Shown piece by piece: positions 23,882 to 36,036 of a stretch of DNA of 64,000 nucleotides (position 1 is the first letter of the stretch; each line of letters begins with the position of its first letter). Where the stretch lies: NCBI RefSeq assembly GCF_037975245.1, contig NC_092576.1, positions 1,378,501-1,442,500 on the forward strand. The letters are read 5' to 3'. Under the pieces are notes generated by a model, which searched no databases, had not been told where the DNA came from, and saw nothing but the letters and a program-made list of their open reading frames with translations. The position numbers were made by a program, and so were the translations under genes. The stretch comes from Apostichopus japonicus (taxonomy: Eukaryota > Echinodermata > Holothuroidea > Aspidochirotida > Stichopodidae).

Positions 23882-24559
23882 CCTTGCATTGTCTGTGAAG
23901 TCCACTCCTACTTGTCCGTTGACAGCCGGCGCCGAGGTCGTCCTCGCATCTACGTAGAAAGCTCCCCCCGGCTGCATCGGAGACCAACCTCCGGTATCCT
24001 CGCGGCTGGTGCCCCTACTGAATACAGAAGACGTGTTTTGGTGTTGCAAGGGTGGCGCGTCTGACGGTGCTTCGATGACGCAGAACACCGATTCCAGAGG
24101 GCTCTTTGAAGGCGAGCCCCCAAAATCCGTCAAATCATGTTTTTGCACTTTTGGTATAGCTCGGCCCCTCGGGTTCTCCGAGTCGAATGCGAGGGAGTTC
24201 CCCCCGCCGTCTACGGTCTTGAACATAGATACTTGCAACGTTTTCCTCGGAGTACCCCGGGGCGAAGATGCCGAAGAGTCTGTTTCCGAACAGTCCTCGC
24301 GGATCTGCTGCTTCGGCTCGGCTCTCTCGGACGGAAACTGAAACGTGTCCTGACCGCCCTCTACGGTGTCAAAGAACGATCGTCCCGGTAGCTTCTCGTG
24401 CTGTCGGGTTGGCGAATCCGTCACCGATGTGGTCTTACCGGCTTTGCCGACGGGCGAATCCTCCGAAAAGGTGAGCGAGTTACCGCCGCCCTTGACCGAC
24501 TCGAACATGGAACCCTTGAGAGCACGGGGTCTGGTGGGGCGCTGCTCAGTCATGCTGGA
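23882..24559 (-). CDS. coding exon of an unrecognised motif-repeat protein
   Basis: This is the clearest coding sequence in the window. On the minus strand an acceptor (TTTTCAG) precedes TCC AGC ATG, and the ATG is at 24553. The frame runs 224 codons to AAT GCA AGG and a good donor (GTAACAGT), so the exon is 678 bp and phase 0 at both ends. It is distinctly richer in G+C and CpG than its surroundings. The peptide is polar, rich in Ser, Pro, Gly and Arg, and probably disordered. It has three copies of a 15-residue motif, S-M/F-F-x-S/T-V-x-G-G-G/Q-N/D-S/T-L/F-x-F, at residues 15-29, 59-73 and 109-123. A possible degenerate fourth copy is near 152-163. No signal peptide, membrane segment or catalytic motif is visible. 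The GGGNS...F core faintly recalls Jupiter/HN1 microtubule-associated proteins, but I do not assign it. The ATG may be the true start, or codons may continue from an upstream exon. Confidence 0.8.
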
Positions 24560-25447
24560 CTGAAAAGGTTTTAAACATGAAAAGTCTAGAATGAAACATA
24601 CTGGTATGCAGCAGAAAATGAGAAGCAAGGCTGGCGGAATGTTTCAGAATTATCAGATTTAGTATTTGGCATTATTTTCTAATTTATAAGAAAGAAAATA
24701 AGTTACAAAACAATAGTTTCTTAAATACATGAATAAATTTGTTTAAGTATCCCATTAAGAGTATGTATACTCAAGTAGAACAGTCAGCATCCCATATACT
24801 CTTCAAATTTATTTGAAAACGATAATAATTACTTATCTAATTGAGTTAAAGATTTTTAGTTAAGGCAAATTGAGTATCACAAATTCATAGAATATGGAAT
24901 ATCATAATGTCTGAGACACACTGTTGACAAGACATTGCTACCACACTGCACTAGAATCTATAGTTAAATACAAATTAAGTCTATAAACAATAAACTGTTT
25001 GTTCTTTCCTGTAATTCTATTATTTCTTGGTCTTATTTATATAGTCCCATAAATTCTTGTTCACTGGGGGGGGGGGGGGGGAGGGGGCTAACGGGCCACA
25101 CAGTATACATGATACAGGTACCAAGTACAGTACTTAGCTATACAATGGGAAATAATTGATCCAGTATTGTATGCTGTGTAAAATGGTGACTTGATTAAAT
25201 ACAAGTCCAAACACGTATCACAGTATTTTTTTATACAGGAAGCATAGACAAGTATGAGAAATAATTCAGAACCTTCAAAACAGAGCACTTAACACACAAG
25301 TTTGAAAGTTAAACTATTCAGTTGTAAAACATGCAGCGATGATGTCTAAAGATCAACCATACAGGTCGATAAAATCAAAGTGTGTTAGCTGGTAACTACT
25401 GAAACTTACATAGATACAGACCTTTTACAATTCCCTTCCTTCCATAT
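24560..25447. other. non-coding, probably intron
   Basis: AT-rich, with a long G-run near 25066-25086. No gene was seen. Confidence 0.5.
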
Positions 25448-25710
25448 ACTGGGACACATACTGGGGACATACAAGGACATACTGGGACATACTGGAAAAG
25501 CTGGGACACATACAGGGACACACACTGGGCCACATACTGGGACATACTGGAACATACTGGGACAAGCTGGGACACATACCGGGACACACACTGGGTTACA
25601 TACTGGGACAAGCTGGGACACATTATGGGACACATACTGGGACACACACTGGGACATACTAGGACATACTGGGACATTATGGGACACATACTGGGACATT
25701 TCCCAATCTC
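25448..25710. repeat. short-period tandem array
   Basis: Irregular repeats of ACATACTGGG, ACACACTGGG and ACAAGCTGGG blocks, in units of about 10-12 bp. The minus strand reads as Cys-Pro-Ser/Val-rich frames (SQYV, CPSM types), which are repeat by-products. Confidence 0.85.
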
Positions 25711-25831
25711 TGTCTCCCTACAGCATCAGAACTTACAAGTAGCTGTTTAATTGCTGATTTGTCCTTGGTATTTAACTGTCTTTTCATCTTTGTCTTCTAA
25801 TGTGTTCTTAGTATCTTTGTCATTTCAATTA

Positions 25832-25870
25832 GCCTCTGTAGAAGATCCTTCTAGAATCAACATGTCAGGC
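25832..25870 (+). repeat. hammerhead-like dispersed motif, copy 2
   Basis: Order GCCT, CTGTAGA, GATCCTTCTAGAATC, AACA, TGTC, AGGC. The outer GCCT/AGGC helix is perfectly paired, where copy 1 has GCTT/AGGC. Core positions are mutated (CTGTAGA, AACA), so this copy is a relic. Confidence 0.4.
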
Positions 25871-27462
25871 CCTTTGACATAAGTACTGTATATCATTGAT
25901 AGCTATCTATGACAAAAGTGGTAAACCTTAAATAAAGTGACCTTACAGGAGAAACATTGAAACGTCTCTGCCAAGTAGTCAAGCTTGTATGTATTAATTG
26001 CTGTGTTCACTGTGTGCAGATATATTACATAATCATGTGTCTCAATAATTGGTCCTCACTTTAAATGTTGTGACAACAAGTAACTAAGTGATGTCAGGCA
26101 ATGTTGCTTTGTTTCAGAGAAACATGTACAGTATATAAATAGAGTGCATCTGGTAGGCAGAGACAGGTGAGTGGGAGTGATTCTACTTTTGTTAAATATA
26201 GTCATCTTTTCTGAATTACTTAAAGTAACTGAGTTTTTCGGTTGGCTTTTAGGCCGCATACCAGTTACTAAGCAAAACCAACAACAGTAAGAGTCATCAC
26301 TATGAGATGAACCAAGGTTTGTACTTAATGAATACATGTTTACTCCTGCATTCCAGGTTTTCTTTTACTTCTTTAAGCGTTTGCACAGTTTAAATTATTT
26401 TCGCTGTTTTATTACAGTCTCGTTTATCTTGTTAAGGGTGAATAATAGGGACAAGTAATAGATAAACATACATGCTATATGACTGCAGTCAAAAGTCTGC
26501 ATGGTTATAGACGAGGTTTGGTATTTAAAATATAGGCAGCAAAATACAGATTCAATGACTACTTCTTCAAAAATAGGTATATATTACAATTTTTTTGTCA
26601 CCATCACTTAATGAAGGAAGGGTTTGGGGGAGGGTTGGGGATTGATGTCCTTGATGTAAAAACTAAAACAAAACAGATTTCAAGAATTACAGTGACATTC
26701 TTAGAAATATGAGTGAAAGAGAGGGAGAGATCAGTGACATATATGTTTTATACTCTCTGGTACCATTATTTGACACATAATGAACCGTACATCCTCCCCC
26801 CCCCCCTCACATCCCACTGTACCCCTTTATCCTTATAAGTTTTGCCAACACACATCAAAGCAGAATTGGTATTCCTGGCCAACCCATTCCTCTCTCCTAT
26901 TCCGTATACATGGCTTCTTGAGGCAAAACTTGTCTTTTCTCCTCCTTTTTTGTGGGACAATAATTAACTCTACTATGTCAACATTTTACACTGCTAATGA
27001 TGAATTAGTCATATCATTTATAAATAAATACCATGTTATTCGTGAAGGAGTCTACGTGGCAACTTTAGGCTACCTAACATTTGAGAAATGAAAGAAAGTG
27101 ACTAAAGCTGTTTTGATATGAAACAAACTAAAACTACAGCATGTTGAACAATCAAGATCATGCTTCATAAAACTTTCTTTCTGGGGAAAATCACACAGCA
27201 AGCTTCTTCACCATTTAATAATGCAATTAAGGCTAGGTTATAAAAGGTTATCAGTTCATTTGGCCAGAAAGATGCTAAAAAGTCATACTTAATTAGTCAC
27301 TCATATTCAAATTTCAACAGCATTTTACAAGCACAGACAAAGTATTTCCCTTCTGAGGCAATAGGACACCATATGCATCCTTTACTTTTTACTGTTGCAT
27401 GAAAAATACAAAAATAGAAAGTCTGTTAATATCTTGCCCGCACACATGATCTCCTTGACCTT
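25871..27462. other. non-coding
   Basis: A C-run lies near 26798-26808. No convincing exon was seen. Confidence 0.5.
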
Positions 27463-27540
27463 TGGGGACCCTGACCATGGGGGACCCCTTCATTGTGGGG
27501 GACCCCTTGAATGTGGGGACCCCCTTCACAATGGGGGCGC
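27463..27540. repeat. short GGGGACCCC tandem repeat
   Basis: Four imperfect copies of a 17-20 bp unit with a GGGGACCC core, for example GTGGGGGACCCCTTGA. The core is itself nearly palindromic. Confidence 0.7.
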
Positions 27541-28115
27541 TAGGCACCTGCCTAATACTGCATAATTCTCTCAGATATCTTAATGTCATAGATACATTTA
27601 ACACCGATCTTCAATGTCTCAAAAAACTTTGGCCTTAATCCACAACATAAGACCCTCCTAGCATCTTAATTATTGTCAAAAACTTCTAGCAAATGTTATC
27701 ATACTCAAATTGGGTACTGTAAATTCTGATGATATTCAAAGGCTGTGCATCGGACAATGTGGTTAGTTGTTGAAGTTTAACTTTAGTTGTTAGTTATCGT
27801 AGAAGGTACATATATAATGGCAGATCCATGCCTGCTCAAGGAGGATAGGTGACAGCGCTAGTTTCAGTAAACAAGTAAAAGTTGGACTTTAGCAAAGTTA
27901 CTGTAGTACATTGGTCAAATAGGCAAAGAAATGCACTATGAACCCTTGTTTATAATAACTATTTATTTTTAACTTTTTAGGAAGGGCACCTCTAGCTGGT
28001 ACAAATGATAGCTAGAGTGCAAGTCTGAAGAGGCAAGAAAATAATTTAGTATTTTCATTGTGAAAGTTTATCACGGAATCATTATAAACTTACTGGTTTA
28101 TATATTTACGAGTGA
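27541..28115. other. non-coding
   Basis: Nothing supported. Confidence 0.5.
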
Positions 28116-28218
28116 CCCACTTACCTGTCTCCCCACAACCTAAGCACCGCATTCTACCGTGTCTAGTATGCCCTGGTAATCTTTTAACACTGTACACCCT
28201 CACTGACCCTAGTGACCT
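28116..28218 (-). pseudogene. piggyBac-like exon end, minus-strand arm
   Basis: Read on the minus strand this arm encodes VRVYSVKRLPGHTRHG and then RMRCLGCGETGK, followed immediately by a consensus splice donor (CAG/GTAAGT). The order proline-containing stretch, basic residues, C-x-x-C-G resembles the C-terminal cysteine-rich region of piggyBac-type transposases. The resemblance is short and read by eye. No DDD catalytic core lies nearby, so this would be a detached fragment. Confidence 0.4.
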
Positions 28219-28556
28219 GAAAAACATGTACATAAGAAAACACATGCCTATCCGCGTACACAAGGCGGAATAGACAAACAAACGAAGTAGTCTCGCTCAG
28301 AACTACTACCTGTGAAAACAACGTTACGCTAAAAAAAACGAACGCATGGGCGAGAGTGTACATTAAAAACAGCCCCCAAAAACACCCTTCCCTACAAGAA
28401 AAGGATACTTATCAGGCTGGAAAAGATGTTGGAAGTCTAGAACTCCTGATAGGAAACTTCTAGGTATAATAATCCAAGGTATCCGGGCAAATTTCGGCGA
28501 AAATTTTTCCCAATCCGAAAACACTACGAGACACTTTGGTGGTAGAAAAATGAAGG

Positions 28557-28659
28557 AGGTCACTAGGGTCAGTGAGGGTGTACAGTGTTAAAAGATTACC
28601 AGGGCATACTAGACACGGTAGAATGCGGTGCTTAGGTTGTGGGGAGACAGGTAAGTGGG
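28557..28659 (+). pseudogene. piggyBac-like exon end, plus-strand arm
   Basis: Identical coding content to the left arm, on the opposite strand and with the same donor site (CAG/GTAAGT at about 28650/28651). No open frame connects it to further transposase sequence in the spacer or beyond. The two arms are convergent copies of a single exon tail. Confidence 0.4.
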
Positions 28660-29022
28660 GAACGAAGTAAATAGGGCAATATATCTATTCGGATGGATGT
28701 ATACCAAGGAAAGATCTGCAACAGTGCTGTTGTTGTGAGGGGACAGGGAAGTCAAGTATAATGTTTCCTTAAAATAAAATGAGCTGTCCTAGTACCTATC
28801 TTTGTTTATTGTCTTGCAGCAAGAATTAAATGGGACAAAAGAAAAGAGCAAAATTAGCGGGATCAAGAAGAGATGCTGAAGAGAGACCTGTTTAAGAAGT
28901 TGAACGGGATGCATCTAGAGATAAACTTAGCAGAGGGTGTAATAATGGGAGACGTCTTAGAGTCCAATTAAGCTGTCTATTCATCTGTCTCTTTTAAATG
29001 TGTCTGTTAGTCTGTTTCCATT
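28660..29022. other. non-coding
   Basis: Nothing supported. Confidence 0.5.
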
Positions 29023-29063
29023 ACCCTTTGAAGTAGATTCTGCTAGGATGGTAACATCGGGCC
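29023..29063 (+). repeat. hammerhead-like dispersed motif, copy 3
   Basis: A degenerate copy reading ACCCTTTGAAG, TAGATTCTGCTAGGAT, GGTAACATCGGGCCC. It is recognisable by comparison with the copies at 11789 and 25832, and its pyrimidine-rich upstream context is similar. Confidence 0.35.
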
Positions 29064-29799
29064 CTCAGCCCTCTATATATTAACCAATCTATTCACAGGC
29101 TTTTGGCTGTAGTTGAACAGTTTAACTCACAAGGACTTACACTGCCTCATAACCAACCGGAGAAGCCTTCAGAATCAGCCATATCCATTCTCTGTATGCT
29201 CTAAGGTATACAATAAATAAAAGTTGTACAAACCTTCTTCATCCTTCCTCCAATTTTTTTACTCTTTCCACAATTGATGCAAATCTTAGTTTTAAAAGCT
29301 TCTTTGGATTAACGATTGGATTAAACGGATTATTGATCCTTGGAAAAAATATATTAGTTCCTTTTGTACAGAACAGCATGTCATAACTGTACATGTAGAG
29401 CTGCACACTGTACGACACGTACAACCACAGAGCAAGTTTATCAATGAACGTTCGTCAAAGAACACTGAAGCACTGGACAACTGTTGCCAGTCGGGCGATC
29501 GACATTTGTTTTACTCTTTTCTTATAAGAGAAGTTATTTACAGAGTTATTCCGAACAGTTTGCATACCTCCAAAGATATGAAGACATAATTTTTCGATGG
29601 TCGAGTTTATGTTACCGTCATGATCGGTGAAGTATTATATGATTCACGGCATACATATCAACAAGAGAGACAGAGATTATTAACTGTATTGAATGTTTTA
29701 ACAACAGAGTAGTTCTGAAATATAGATGATCTCTCATTGCTGAGTTTGCATTCTTCATGAAAATATTATGACTTCAAAAAGTGATCAAAGAAATTTTAT
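29064..29799. other. non-coding
   Basis: Nothing supported. Confidence 0.5.
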
Positions 29800-29952
29800 T
29801 GCACATACATATATACATTATATAGATATATTTCTTTATATGTATGTATATATATATATATATGTATGTATCTTTATATATATATATCATATACATACAT
29901 ATATACAGATATATACATATATACATACATATATATGTATATATATATATAT

Positions 29953-29987
<35 letters not shown>

Positions 29988-30010
29988 TATATATATATAT
30001 ATATATACGT
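29800..30010. repeat. AT-rich microsatellite
   Basis: Almost entirely (TA)n with interspersed TACATA/TGTATG words. The associated tyrosine/isoleucine-rich open frame is not a gene. Confidence 0.95.
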
Positions 30011-33000
30011 AGTCTATAATGTTCAGTAATAGCAGTATAGTGCTCAGTACAACTGGTGCAGAGTTATATAGATAGGTATAATCACGCTATTCCATTGCAT
30101 CACATTGCAACTCAGAGTTTCACGCACACATTGAGTTCTTTTCTTTGCGGTGATCATCAGGCAACCTGATCAGGGGAAGGGGGATAGGAGGATGTCATTA
30201 AATATTGTCAAGAAATTGCAGTAACCATTCTCAGGCTCTCATCCATTCAGATCTCGTGGCTTGTAATAGCTGCATGTTGTAGGCCTATACCCGTGTAATA
30301 TAAAACTACTCCCAACACTGTAGTAACAGTGCAAACATTGTCACATCAATCAAGACAAAAGGTTAATTATTAATTAGGTTTCTAGAAATGTATTAATTGT
30401 TGCTTCAAGTTGAACTTAATTGTACAATATATCTTGCAAATGACTATAACAAGCTATCTTTGTTTACTATTATTATTATTATTAACTACATGCAAATTGA
30501 AACCTTACTATATAGGACACAGATATGATTCGTTAATATTAAGCATCAACTCAAACAAAGCAAAGGATATATTTATCTATTAATAACGAGCTAATCGGTC
30601 CGATATCTAATTTGTACATGCATGCATTGTTTGCATCTTTCGAAATCAAACATGATAAGCTTTGTTGACTAATTTATGTAAACACTTGTTTATTTTATGA
30701 TAACAGAGGATGACAATGTGAACCAAATGTCATTGCCGGCTTTCAAGGAATTTCTTTAGTGAAAAATAGGAGCCAGTCCTTTCGGTCAAAACATTTTTTT
30801 GTCTTTGTATTGCCCTAAGCCTTGCCCCGTGATGAATTCTTTAGTTTCCGTGACAGAGTGCTAGAAATGTTGGCCCGTCCTGCCAGAAAATGTAATCTAC
30901 CACTGGCTCACGTCGAGACGTGACATCAGTGCAAATAATAAATATCTGAACAACCCATTATGAAGGAAACCGAGTTGGGGAATTTGTGAAAGATTTAAGT
31001 CTTCAATTAAGATTGCTAACTTGCGACTTCACCTAGAAATTTCCATCTAAATCGCCATTTTACTTTCAGAAATGTTTACTTTCCTCGCTACAGTGTAGCT
31101 TGCTAATGAAAGCATCCCTGTAGCCCCGAAACAAGGTGCTGCAATGACTTCGCCATCGCTCATCTGTTCAAAATATATTAGATTAAGTTGGCGCGAGGTT
31201 CAAAAAGTCACTTCTCCTGAATCATAGGATGAAAAATCCCCGAACTAGGACTGTGGCGATGAGAGAATTATGGATTTTTTTCATACACCCAATAGACTGA
31301 CACTAAAGAATTCCATTTAACCCATTGCATAGTTAGTTTCAGTCCACCTCAGTGTTATAAGTACTATAGAAGCAAGAGAGATGAATTGTCACTCTATATT
31401 ATGATGCATTGTAAACAACGTTTCTGTTCCATTATCGGCATAGGAGGATGGGAGGAGACATGAGGGTGAGTCATTAATGGTGTTATGGGACCCTCCAGTC
31501 GAACAACAAAATGAACAGAGGGCGCTGTTATATTTGACTTTATCTAGTTCCACAAAACATGAAACGCTGCTAATTGATACGAGTTATAATAGACCATTGA
31601 CTAGCTGGAGTCACAAGCAGAGGCATATTGGTAAATTGATCAACATAAGTTTGCTTGCTAATTTTTACAGAAGCAGATAACGTTTGAAACATTTGTCATA
31701 ATTACCAAGAGGAATGAATTACTTTGTGTCCGCTAATACATGCTGTACAAGGGGAATTACCTATGAGTCAATCGTCCAGCCTGTCTACATATATACAATA
31801 TTTGATACCTGGCATGTTCGCATATATTTGAGGCCTGCGTATTCTCACGTGATGATCGTCTATAAAACTGTGATTCTGAGATTTGACAGCAGTACAGATC
31901 AGACGCATATAATTAGCACCTACATATCACAGCACCCTTAGCTATATCGCTCGAGGGCCCCATTAATAAAGTTGGCACAATTGAAAAATATAAGTGAACA
32001 TGAATATAATTAATCATATTCTTGACAAATTTTGCTAATATTTAACTATTAATGTGTAATTGCTAAAAGATAATGTACAATGTTATTACCCCAGTTTTGC
32101 TAAAAAACAGTTTCACAACAGATCGAGTTTGGAGTCAGACTACAATTAACCAATATCCTATAATATCTGCTATATCCAATGGCCTTTGATAAATTTATGT
32201 AAAAAAATCAATCCAAATGGTGAGCACTCTATTAAAATTGACTTGGACTTGTTGTTTCCATTCATACTCTGTTTCATGAATCTATCATTTACAACATGTG
32301 AATGTGTACTACATTGATCATGCATATGTTGTTGTCAGGGAAATAATGCATAATACTTCCTGTATAGTTCGATCGACACAGGGTGAAACAGTGTGAAACT
32401 TGGCAATCATGTTTCCAATGCTAGCATTTAATGTTTTCATTTATTATAATACTTTACAATGTAAACATGTTCATGAGTTCGCGAGCTCAACCTGGTTAGC
32501 CCTCGCTTGGTCCATACCCGGGGAAAAAATGGCGAGTTCCAGGTATCACATGATCTACGAACTACCCAAAGCTGTAAACCCAATCTTAGCTAATGAAGCA
32601 GCTGCAGCAGGAATAAACTTTCTCAAAAGAGGTTGAGGAGTAAGATTATGTCAAGTATAAGGGTATAAAGCAAGTGAGGGCTATAACCAGGTTGAACTAC
32701 AAGAGGGGCACCTGTACCCTGCCCCCCTGTCCCCAACCCCCACCCACTCCCCTGAAAATCAAAGTAATAGGGATAAAAGAACCAACAGCTTGTGCTCAGA
32801 GCTCATTAAAATAGGGTTGACCCATTCAATTTAAACAGTAAACCATTTACCTTGTTAATTCTTTTCATTGTAAATCAGTGAAATTACTTTTTTGGGCGGT
32901 TACAGGGTTTACAGAGTTGACTTGCCACACTCTAGTTGTATTTTGGTTTTCTGCTGGTTTTCTGCTAGACCATGTTAATATTGGTCATTCCTAGGAATCC

Positions 33001-33944
33001 AATTTTTGGGTTTATATTCATGTAAGTACTCTACACTATATGCCTATGACTACATTGGATACAGGTGTATAGTTCAACATCACCATTTTTACGGAACTAT
33101 CAGGTTTAAATATTGCATAATATATGCTGTAATATGGTCTATTAATACTCATATTTAAGCCAAGTAACAAAAACAAAATGCAATTGATGGCCCCCCATGG
33201 ATGCAATTTAAAACGCCCCAGTGTTTTGTTTCGTTCGTTGCTTAGCAATCAGGCTTCATTTGCAATTTATATTAAAACGTTAGGTTGGTCATCCCACCTT
33301 TTCTCTGGGGCAGTATATATTTCATTGCAGTGCACTCCTTGCTGCGGTTGCTAGGCGCTATTACACCTGGGCTGATCGAGAAATTGAACCCCAGGCAACA
33401 GTACAGTAATAAATTCTATAATCTATAGTTATTAATATGATGTATATTACCTGTTTATTGTATTAAAACTGTGTGTATGAGAATAGTGTCCTCTGACAGC
33501 ATATGATACATTACAGTTCAAACTTATAAATACTAAATAGGCTGAAATTAAATGCTGTTTTTGTTAACTCATTTATCTATTAATTGGCATTATTTTTAAT
33601 AGCCATACTAGTTTTTGGCCCACAAATTATTTCATCATTGATACATGGTCAATTATGCAAGTAAGTTATAATCAAACAGCTAATGAGTTATTCTTTGTTT
33701 GTTTATTTCATTAAAACTGAAATGATTTTCAAACTTTGACAAATGGCGAACATGAAACACAGCTGGTAGGACACGGTGGTAAAGACATGCACTTTTGTCA
33801 TGATGATGATTAAAAATAAGAAAAAAAGGGGGAAAAGTAGGGGGGGAGTAGAAATGTAAATTTAGAACCATATTTTTAATGCATATTTTTTGGAAGCTTT
33901 TATGATTTCGATAATCCATGTAGGGCATTATACCTTTAACTGAT
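30011..33944. other. non-coding
   Basis: No splice-bounded coding block was recognised. The frame at 32400-32636 has some protein-like composition at its end but no motif. A C-rich patch lies near 32720-32750. Confidence 0.45.
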
Positions 33945-34265
33945 GATTGGGTTATGTATAGTTTAATAGTGAAATTAGAGTGTATAAAAATAAATCAACA
34001 AACAAACAGTATAAGGAAAAACAAAAACCAACATTCCATCAAAGAAATGGTATCATTTTAAATAATTAGGTATCTGGCAATCATTATCACAGGCTTGAGC
34101 TAGAGAAGTCCATTCCAGACATTATAAGCTCATATAAATGCTTTAGATAGATTGTTGGGTTATTTATAGTTTAATAGTGAAATTAGATTTGTATAAAGTT
34201 TAATCAACAAACAACCACAAGGAGAATAAAGAACCAACATTCCCAAGAAAGTATCATTTTGATAT
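33945..34265. repeat. diverged duplication of about 115 bp
   Basis: Copies at about 33945-34065 and 34152-34265 both begin TTGGGTTAT, followed by TATAGTTTAATAGTGAAATT. They share ATCAACAAACAA and CCAACATTCC further on. Confidence 0.8.
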
Positions 34266-34662
34266 AAAAGTTGAAGTCTTTAAAAAACCTGTTGAAATGG
34301 TTTGGGCCATTCCACACCAAGTGGTCCCAACATGGCAAAATTAGAAAGGGTTATTAGATGTCTAACTTTGTGTTTAATTGAAAGTAAGAAGGTTAGACTT
34401 TCTTAAACTGTTAAAGTTTTCTTCTTCTGATTACTCAATCTTGGGTTATAGCAATGAGTATCCATCTCAAACTGTAGGCACCTTCACTGTGAATTATCAT
34501 ATAATAATTGAAAGTAGAAAAAATCCTTAAATGAAAGGAAAGTCCAAGCTTTCTTTTAATGTGGCAGTTAAATGCAGTCTGCTAATCTATTTAATAACAA
34601 AATTTAACAAATTGTCTTTGTTACTGTTAACACAGATTATGTTAAAAATACCACACTCAGGC

Positions 34663-34882
34663 TGTGACTTACGTGACAAGAATAAGAGCAAATGTTTTCC
34701 TCAAATGATATGTAGTGTGCTAGAGCAAAGTGAGTTACAATTGAAAAGGTAGCTATATAGGTTGATCTGTAATACCACCACTTTTGATAAATTTAACAAA
34801 CTTTAACAAATTTATGGACTCCGGAAATGTGTGACTTACGTGACGTCACGTAAGTCACAAAGGGAAGTGTAACTTACGTGAC
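34663..34882. repeat. left subterminal repeat cluster
   Basis: Four copies of TGTGACTTACGTGAC. Two are fused head to head as a perfect 30-bp palindrome at 34830-34859, with centre GACGTC. The fourth copy (34868-34882) has TGTAACTT in place of TGTGACTT. Confidence 0.9.
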
Positions 34883-35832
34883 AAGTTAATTCTCAACACT
34901 TTCACACAGTTTTGATGTCTTTTATACTATAAAAAGTTTATAACACCTTCCTCTTTATCAAAGATACCTACTCAGTTTTAAAATTCAGTAACAATATTTA
35001 TAATTGAAGTAAAATTGAAAGGTTACATTTAGTGAATTGCAAAAAATGTCTCAAACATCTCAAACTTAGAACAATACTTCTTGTTACCTTAAAGTCTCAT
35101 GACGGTTTTGCCAAATTTAAACTTCAACTTTTCCAGCTTACTGCACTGAAAGCTCAGTGAGAATGACACCCTTTTATGCAGTTTCCATATCAATATTCGT
35201 TATTTTTATTTGTTTATATATGTCCATAAACAACAGATTTCTTAACAAGTCCATAGATTCTACAAAATTCAATCAAAATGTGCAAACCCAGCCGGCAGAT
35301 CATGCGCCAATCAAATCTCTCTGTTTTGTTTACAACGGTTATGCCTAGGACTACTTTCACTTTCGTGGCTCTCCTGTGGTAGGTTTGTTCTCGTGAATTG
35401 TATCTTTCTTTCATTCTCTTGAATAGTATCTTTCTTTCGGTCTTACTGATGTCCAGTACCTTGCAAAATTGTATCATTTCCTTCCATTGCAATGAATAAA
35501 CAGGTATTTTCAAGAGTTTCCTCCATTAATTGGGTAAAAAAAAGTGGACGATAAGAGTATAAGTTAAGTAGGTTACATTTGTGTAATGAACTGATATGGG
35601 CAGTTGCAGTGATTTTACAGTAAATGGTTCGCGTCATACGGGCAGAAAATAAATTTCTTTTGTTTGATTGCGACAGTTTTCTCCATTAAACCCCCCTGGT
35701 CAGAGTGCATTTAGAAGTTAAGAAACATTGAATCTGCTTCAGAACTTTTGTTTTCCAAATTTCATCAGCAAACACATATTGAGACTTCTTTAAATGTGAA
35801 TTGCAGTCTACCCCTGAAATGCACAAGCTGCT

Positions 35833-36036
35833 TCAGGGGGTAAAATTTGTTTTAATAATGTTTTCGGGCTGGTAGAAGATTTTATCTACCGTAAGAGGCC
35901 ATTTCCACATTGTGGTGGTGGCAGGAACCATATTTGTAACCTCTCCTGGGTACAGTACATCATCATATTTTACAACAACCCTGTCATCTACCTTAATATG
36001 AGAACAACATAAGTAACTGACATTAGTGGATCTCCT
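35833..36036 (-). pseudogene. decayed coding fragment inside the 34.3-36.9 kb element
   Basis: The minus strand is open for about 67 codons ending in a stop at 35833-35835, with the upstream frame closed by a stop at 36037-36039. The last 50 residues are highly protein-like: VDDRVVVKYDDVLYPGEVTN, then MVPATTTMWKWPLTVDKIFY, then QPENIIK. The pattern of a V-V-x-Y-D-x-x-L-Y-P-G-E-V strand pair, a W-K-W-P block and D-K-I-F-Y resembles a small C-terminal domain that I recall from uncharacterised invertebrate proteins linked to transposons. That is memory, not a search result. The rest of the protein was not found. Confidence 0.55.

Larger units (their letters stand above)
28116..28659. repeat. perfect 103-bp inverted duplication
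   Basis: The left arm is 28116-28218 and the right arm 28557-28659. I compared the arms base by base and found no mismatch over 103 bp. They are separated by a 338-bp unique spacer (28219-28556). The identity stops abruptly on both sides and I saw no target-site duplication, so the copying mechanism is unclear. Transcription through both arms would give a long hairpin RNA. Confidence 0.95.

Noticed and set aside
25396-25699. Cys/Pro/Val-rich minus-strand frames
   Set aside because: Translation of a short-period tandem array in two frames at once; a repeat by-product.
29768-30019. Tyr/Ile-rich 83-codon frame
   Set aside because: Translation of an AT microsatellite.
35157-35348. Plus-strand frame with a hydrophobic N-terminus, like a type II membrane protein
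   Set aside because: Lies inside a transposon, overlaps an open frame on the other strand, and has no recognisable domain after the hydrophobic stretch.
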